Below, piece after piece: positions 7,580 to 11,828 of a stretch of DNA of 11,828 bases. Each line of letters opens with the position of its first letter. Positions within the stretch are counted from its first letter, which is position 1. The translations under genes were made by a program, and so were the position numbers. Source of the stretch: Echinostoma caproni (lineage: Eukaryota > Platyhelminthes > Trematoda > Plagiorchiida > Echinostomatidae); contig UZAN01042193.1 of assembly GCA_900618425.1 (NCBI GenBank), positions 33,824 through 45,651 of the forward strand, read 5' to 3'. Under the pieces are notes generated by a model. The model searched no databases. It was not told where the DNA came from and saw only the letters and a program-made list of their open reading frames with translations.

Positions 7580-7845
7580 TTTAGACTTCAGAAAAGATGC
7601 GTGACTCTAAGGTCCAGTTCATGCAACTTTCCCCTAATAACCCGGATCTCGATGTGATTGAAAGTCTGCTTTTTGTTTTGAAGAGGGAGGTCAGTTTGTT
7701 ATCTGTACATTGGACATTGGAGGCAAAAGTGCAATACGTAATGGGGCACAAAATAGAAAATGACTTCATAACAAAGTTGGTGGATTTGAAGTCGAAGAGA
7801 CTCGAGAATATCCTAAAGAAAAAAGGCAGACCCATCGACTATTGA
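7580..7845 (+). mobile_element. Tc1-type transposase, C-terminal remnant
   Basis: The plus frame from an ATG at 7597 to TGA at 7843-7845 gives 82 residues that fit the end of a Tc1/mariner-superfamily transposase. LSPNNPDLDVIESL corresponds to the family's SPDLNPIENLW, in which the Glu is the third catalytic acid of the DDE triad; that Glu is kept (residue 22, 7660-7662). It is followed by a LKR-like motif and ends KKKGRPIDY, like the family's KGxPTKY. The family's complete protein is about 340 residues, with paired helix-turn-helix DNA-binding domains and two catalytic Asp before this point; all of that is missing. Codons just upstream (TSEKMRDSKV) also fit, but a TAG lies nine bases before the TCAGAA. 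The remnant itself has no internal stop. AATAAA follows at about 7894. Confidence 0.7.
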
Positions 7846-8558
7846 TGTACATAAGCTTTTCATCTTAACTGTTATTAATGTTGATTTGTTGTAAATAAAA
7901 ATTGTTTTATTCTCTTTAGTTAGCTCTTAATTCATTATGGTCTAGGTCAACCACTAGTGACCAAATGGGAGTATCCGCTACATTCTGAACCATTCCATCT
8001 GCTGAGTGTAAACGAATGAGGAAAATCAATGCTAGAAAGATCCAAGAACGCTTTTTTATCATTATTTGGAAAAAATTTACTTCAGTATAAATGCTGTTGC
8101 CTATACGAACCCTTAAGTGTTTCACACGGACCCGTTGCTTCAGTTTCAATTAGACCTGTATGTATGTCTCCAAGACGGAATTGTTTTCACATGTGGGCTA
8201 CTGAACGGTAATTGAATGAACTCAAATTCGAATCAGATGGATCCAACAACTGTATATATGTGTGGAAAAAACAATATATAATGAAGTTCTAAAAGATTTT
8301 ATGATAAACCCCAAATGAAACCATAACCAATTATTAAAAAGAAAGAACTTTATGGATTCTCTGTACTTTCTTCTAATTCTGAGTTGTAATTTTTGAACTT
8401 ATACAAAGTTTATCGTAACACCAACGATGGTGCCAGTTCAAATGGTTATGCAAGAGTATAAAGAATATTGTAGTGTGAAATAAGGTTTGCTATTCACCCA
8501 TAGCTATCGAATATACAAATAGGCTATTGGAAACTGAAATAAATTTCTAAATTTACAG
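7846..8558. other. AT-rich flank, no gene assigned
   Basis: Just after the transposase stop, an AATAAA-containing segment (about 7892-7900) is followed by AT-rich DNA. The 3' terminal inverted repeat of the Tc1-type element should lie in the first 100-200 bases but I could not identify it. A 77-codon minus frame at 7916-8149 has no family features. The stretch ends in the acceptor AATTTCTAAATTTACAG at 8558. Confidence 0.5.
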
Positions 8559-8616
8559 TCATGTCGCACGTGTTTGGTCTCGTTCAATTGCTTACGAACG
8601 ATTGAAAATCACAGAG
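8559..8616 (+). CDS. Candidate small internal exon
   Basis: Both splice signals are good: TTTCTAAATTTACAG before, and GAG then GTAAGTGAG after. The exon is 58 bases. With one carried-over base it reads HVARVWSRSIAYERLKITE, which looks protein-like. Another frame is also open; the third has a stop. A second GTAAGTGAG starts at 8648, but extension to it meets TAA in the frame given, so the first donor is preferred. I do not recognise the protein. No partner exon was found upstream or downstream with confidence. Confidence 0.4.
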
Positions 8617-9001
8617 GTAAGTGAGCGGTAAATTGCGCGAACTCTGTAAGTGAGAGTATAAAACCAAGTAGAATGAATTGTACCAGCAGGCATGGCACAC
8701 ACCCGATTGGAGAACAATGAAGGGATTACTAAGGCCACTAGGGATCTACGATCCAAATTTGTGAGAGCGATGGATCATTAGCGGCAGTATGGGCAGGAGA
8801 AAACAAAAGCAGCGAGTCCTAAAGAACATAGGGAGACCCGGGAGTGAGAGTAGTCTGATCATGTGGTAACATGCGCTTACCCGTTTGTTTTTCCTTATCT
8901 TTTCGGGTGAGTAATGGAGGATTTGATTCAACTTCAAAGGTGGATTCGCCGTGTATATAACAAGTAATGCATGTAAATGGAAAATGAAAAACGGGATGAC
9001 C
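8617..9001. other. Unassigned, with TATA-like motif and short broken frame
   Basis: AGTATAAAACC (TATA-like) lies at about 8655, and an ATG at 8691 starts a 29-codon charged frame. This ends in TAG and then stays open about 20 more codons in the same frame. It could be the start of a dead retroelement ORF or chance. Nothing else is supported; a pyrimidine tract (8883-8900) precedes GTGAGT. Confidence 0.25.
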
Positions 9002-9076
9002 AGCTTCCTGGTACCTGAATGGGTATCACGCTTGCGTTCTACCTATGAGGTCCCGGGTTCGATCCCCACTCATCTT
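9002..9076 (+). repeat. tRNA-derived SINE head
   Basis: TGGTACCTGAATGGGTATCAC (from 9009) stands at the tRNA A-box position. The order CGCTTGCG, then ACCTATGAGGTCC, then the B box GGGTTCGATCCCC (9056-9068) follows tRNA spacing. The T loop TTCGATC has only three sound stem pairs and no acceptor stem forms, so it is a pseudo-tRNA promoter, not a tRNA gene. The sequence after it (to about 9120) would be the SINE body, unlike the body at 1508-1616. Confidence 0.65.
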
Positions 9077-9540
9077 TTCAGTCTCTGTATCAGCCCAATT
9101 TCCACTCTAGATCTTTGATGATATGATGGAATAATATCCCGTCATCTGCATAAAACNATAAAACTTACAATCCGTCAATCTGACACCAAACTGTTTGATA
9201 ATCAATTCTGAATCTTTATGATATTGTTGTTAGTAACTGCTCCGCAACCGTGTGATGATGGCATCCCTGCTGTGCACAGGGCAAGTTTACTGAGTATTTA
9301 GAAAAGCCGTGGCGGTTGGCAAAGTACCGGTTCTTGCTGGACATCCATTGCTGAATCTGGCCCACTCGATCGATCGTCAATGCATGTGTGGGCGTGGTAT
9401 TTGAGAACAACGAAAGAACCCTGTGCTGTTCACAGCAGAGAACCGTGCCTAAATTCAGTTAGTTTCAGTTCATTGTTGTAACATCTAATCTGAGGATTCA
9501 ACTGTGAGCGTTCATGGAGCCAAAATAAAACTTTATCTAA
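9077..9540. other. Unassigned, includes a motif repeated near 10869
   Basis: No gene. A 64-codon minus-strand frame covers 9216-9410. Inside it, 9250-9280 on the minus strand reads ACAGCAGGGATGCCATCATC then ACAC, closely matching plus-strand 10873-10895. This suggests two copies of a dispersed repeat. One N at 9157. Confidence 0.35.
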
Positions 9541-10071
9541 TCACACACTGAGTTGCCAAAAGCTTATACAAGTTGCAGCGGACAGAAAGTAGCGCGTAAA
9601 TGGATTTTCGAGGAGGCCGTGGGAAAAGAGTGCACGGAGAAAAATAAGTTGAAAAAAATTCAAAACTCAATTCTGTCACTATTCAAAAATGAGAAGTGGA
9701 ATCCCTTAATCATGATGGATGCGCTATGGCCATGCACAGGAAATTCAGATCTACTGGAATCCATGCAAGCTACGACTTGGCGATGGTTTTACTTTGTGCA
9801 ACTTATTCGTCCGAAGGTACAGCATCCAAAGTTCACTACCCTACACCACACAACAACAGGTGATGCAAATGCCATACTGCACTGCTTGGACTGTCAACCT
9901 GAAAAACACACATGTCAGTTGGCAAACCGCCCGCAGTCGCATCATCCCTGGACTAAATTAATGCAATTACATTTAGGCAGAACAATTTTTGCCCTGTTTG
10001 GGAAATTCCAAAATTTATCATCTTTGCCCGGGTTGGAGGGATTTCGTCCTCGGGTTCGATGTCTCAGGTGA
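9541..10071 (+). other. Long open frame of doubtful status
   Basis: A plus frame is free of stops from 9541 (after TAA at 9538) to TGA, giving about 177 codons. It has no ATG near its beginning, so as a complete gene it is unlikely; only an exon or chance would fit. The translation is rich in His, Gln and Trp with no domain I recognise. A second frame in 9660-9862 is also open and has a more natural composition, for example ASYDLAMVLLCATYSSEG. Competition between frames argues against coding. The final codons run into a B-box-like CGGGTTCGATG (10050). Confidence 0.2.
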
Positions 10072-11074
10072 TAAAGACTTTTGTTCAGCGGTGCATTCTC
10101 CTTAAGCTACTTAACAGTGGTTACTGATTGACTACTGAGGGATGTATGACTGGACCGTATTGATTAGTCAAATCATTTATATCTGCCTGCTCATATTCGA
10201 CCACAAAACCAGATTGCGATGAATGATTCAAGGAAGGTAAATTTCACGCTCCCGTTTATACTACTGACAGTAGCAGTGAACCGAATGTGGAAAATATTGT
10301 GGTGTAAATCCGTTCAGTCCAGTGCTTTTGCTCCATCATTTCACATTGTCTGGTCCCTCTCACCCGTGACCTTGAACAAGTAAATTCCCTCTGACCCTCT
10401 CTACGGTCTGATTGGATCACAAATACTATGGAAAAATACCTATTTATTTTATAAAAGTTGTTCAGTACATTTTCCATCCAGCTTCTTGCATAGCAAAATA
10501 CGGCGAAGATAGTTTTCTTCCACCTTCGGAATAGTAGCAGTTGAAACACTATTATGATTATCCGTTTAACAAACCCGCTTAGAAAATGGTGCATATACCT
10601 TATAACAGTCCAACGTTGGCCCAGTGTCATCATCGCTTGAACTTTTTTCTATCCCGAAGTTTCCACATGCCACATCGCTCCAAAACTGATTCTCTTAGGG
10701 CGATTCTCTACCAACACCTAAGCAGTATCGGATTCAGAACTTATCCGCCTCCAATGCTGGCCCGAAAATCACACGACCGATCGGGTTCATATATCGATCT
10801 GTCAAATCGTTCAACCGCAAGAAGGGATCTGTGTCCGAACGAGAAATCACACCTTGTNGTGTACAGCACTGTACAGCAGGAGTGCCATCGCCACACTGAT
10901 GGAATGGCCGTGACAACAGGTTTACTCAGTGTTCTGAGATATATGGTATGCACGATACCAACAAATGATCGGTGAAAATCACTTACTTGTTGAATAATTA
11001 TCATGTTTTATGCTTGACAGTACAGTTACAAATCGGTTGCTAAGGCTGATACATGATGACATTTTTACACGTTT
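10072..11074. other. Unassigned
   Basis: Frames of 125 codons (minus 10256-10633) and 129 codons (plus 10586-10975, with an N at 10858) have no recognisable family. 10869-10895 repeats a motif found inverted at 9250-9280. The last 100 bases may be further LINE sequence: the minus frame continues open there to a TGA at 10979. Confidence 0.4.
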
Positions 11075-11828
11075 TGTGATGCTCTTGTTGTGACAACAAG
11101 AGGCATTGAGAGATAATTTGGAAGACGTAGACCATTATTTTAAGGCAGATAAACTGGTTTGAAGATAAGAGAAGCGAAAATCACTTTGGAATTTGGAACC
11201 TATTGTGACATCATCTGCATCCTTAATGAGAAGATCATCTGGGTTAGTGGGAAGGTCCTGAATATAGAAAGAAAAAAAGGGGGATAGAATTGCTCCCTGG
11301 AGCACCCCTGGGTTGACTGGTAGGGAGTCAGAGGTTTTTCCAAGAAACTTCGTGAAGTGTGTTCTACCAGAAAAATAATCTTGAAGTGGAGAGAGGGTAT
11401 TATGGGACAATCCAGCACCTTGAAGGAGAGACAAAAGCCTGCTCCTGTCAACACAATTAAAAGCATTACTATAGTCGAGGAAACACACGAAATGCCCTGC
11501 CGTGCATGTCTAGGGATCGCAAAACTAAGTTTATCAAATGCGCAAGAAAANAATCTAAGGTAGAACATTGTTTGCGATAAGCGAATTGGTTGTCATCTAG
11601 CTGCCCAGTGTTGAGAATAATGTTTCTGAGCATAAAATTTTCGAAAATGTTTAGTCAAATAGAAGTGCAGGCGATTGGTTGAAGTTTGCCAGCTTCCTTT
11701 TGGGGGACTGGTGTGATGCGCGCAGGTCTCCAGCAGTCGACAACATTTTGCTCCTCGAAACAGCGGCACGTGGTTCCGCCATATAATGCGCACATTCCCT
11801 CAGGACGACTGAACATAGTCTGTCGGGA
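11075..11828 (-). mobile_element. CR1/Jockey-type LINE reverse transcriptase, degenerate
   Basis: On the minus strand, starting at the window edge, three frames in turn give a non-LTR retrotransposon RT. Frame one reads VVDCWRPARITPVPQKE, the usual DCWrxaxxxPVPK block, then a stop. Frame two gives LDDNQFAYRKQCSTLD. Frame three, 11488-11135, gives motif A FLDYSNAF, motif B GVLQGAILSPFF and motif C KDADDVTI. After a stop (11135) the same frame continues WSTSSKLSLN, the post-RT block typical of these elements. The residue before ADD, normally Tyr or Phe, is Asp, and PQG has become LQG. With the stops and frameshifts, the copy is dead. The N-terminal endonuclease lies beyond the edge or is lost, and the 3' end is missing. 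Confidence 0.85.

Noticed and set aside
10050..10066. B-box-like CGGGTTCGATGTC
   Set aside because: No A box at tRNA spacing and the T-arm stem does not pair, so it was not called a tRNA-like unit.
10979..11134. Apparent minus-strand exon ending at a strong GTAAGT donor (complement of 10981-10986)
   Set aside because: The open frame is the same frame as the LINE RT after its stop at 11135 and begins WSTSSKLSLN, a LINE block. The donor-like sequence is incidental.
1..11828. CRISPR array, prokaryotic operon, phage or defence system
   Set aside because: No regularly spaced repeats, no ribosome binding sites or compact gene order; splice signals, SINEs, LINE and Penelope remnants point to a eukaryotic genome.

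Overview
This window looks like eukaryotic nuclear DNA from a flatworm, most likely a digenean trematode (fluke). No strand has long dense ORFs or operons. The recognisable pieces are decayed retroelements, tRNA-derived short repeats, microsatellites and isolated exon-like segments with GT/AG splice signals. The trematode assignment is inference from the mix of a Penelope-like element with a GIY-YIG-type tail, a CR1/Jockey-type LINE, a Tc1-type transposase remnant and tRNA-headed SINEs. I cannot name a species. Three single N bases (9157, 10858, 11551) indicate a draft assembly or unresolved polymorphism.

Layout. 1-1129: mostly unassigned, with weak exon candidates on both strands. 1130-1660: two tRNA-headed SINE copies in opposite orientation, the second running towards a (CA)n tract. 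1840-2345: a GC-richer block of unknown origin. 2536-2814: a faint RT-like stretch and a possible exon. 3166-3240: a tRNA-like SINE head. 3298-3600: a frameshifted Penelope-like fragment. 4092-4809: the best protein-coding segment, a 3'-terminal exon of an unrecognised gene on the plus strand, with candidate poly(A) signals at 5117 and 5583 and microsatellites downstream. 5612-5672: another tRNA-like unit. 5772-5966: two tRNA-like units head to head, forming an imperfect palindrome. 6254-6422: a possible terminal exon coding for a basic peptide. 6425-7580: AT-rich, nothing assigned. 7580-7845: the C-terminal piece of a Tc1-type transposase. 8559-8616: a small candidate internal exon with good splice sites on both sides. 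9002-9076: a clear tRNA-derived SINE head. 9541-10071: a long open frame of doubtful status. 11075-11828 (minus): a dead LINE reverse transcriptase running off the window edge.

How the parts relate. There is no sign of a multi-gene system. The plausible picture is parts of one or more intron-rich genes on the plus strand (4092-4809 the surest, 8559-8616 next) in which introns and flanks have filled with transposon debris. All recognised transposon coding regions carry stops, frameshifts or truncations, so none looks able to move on its own. The tRNA-like units differ from each other in sequence and seem to represent several SINE families or tRNA sources.

Limits: all homology statements come from reading motifs by eye. 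Gene boundaries upstream of 4092 are not resolved, and exon candidates other than 4092-4809 are weak.
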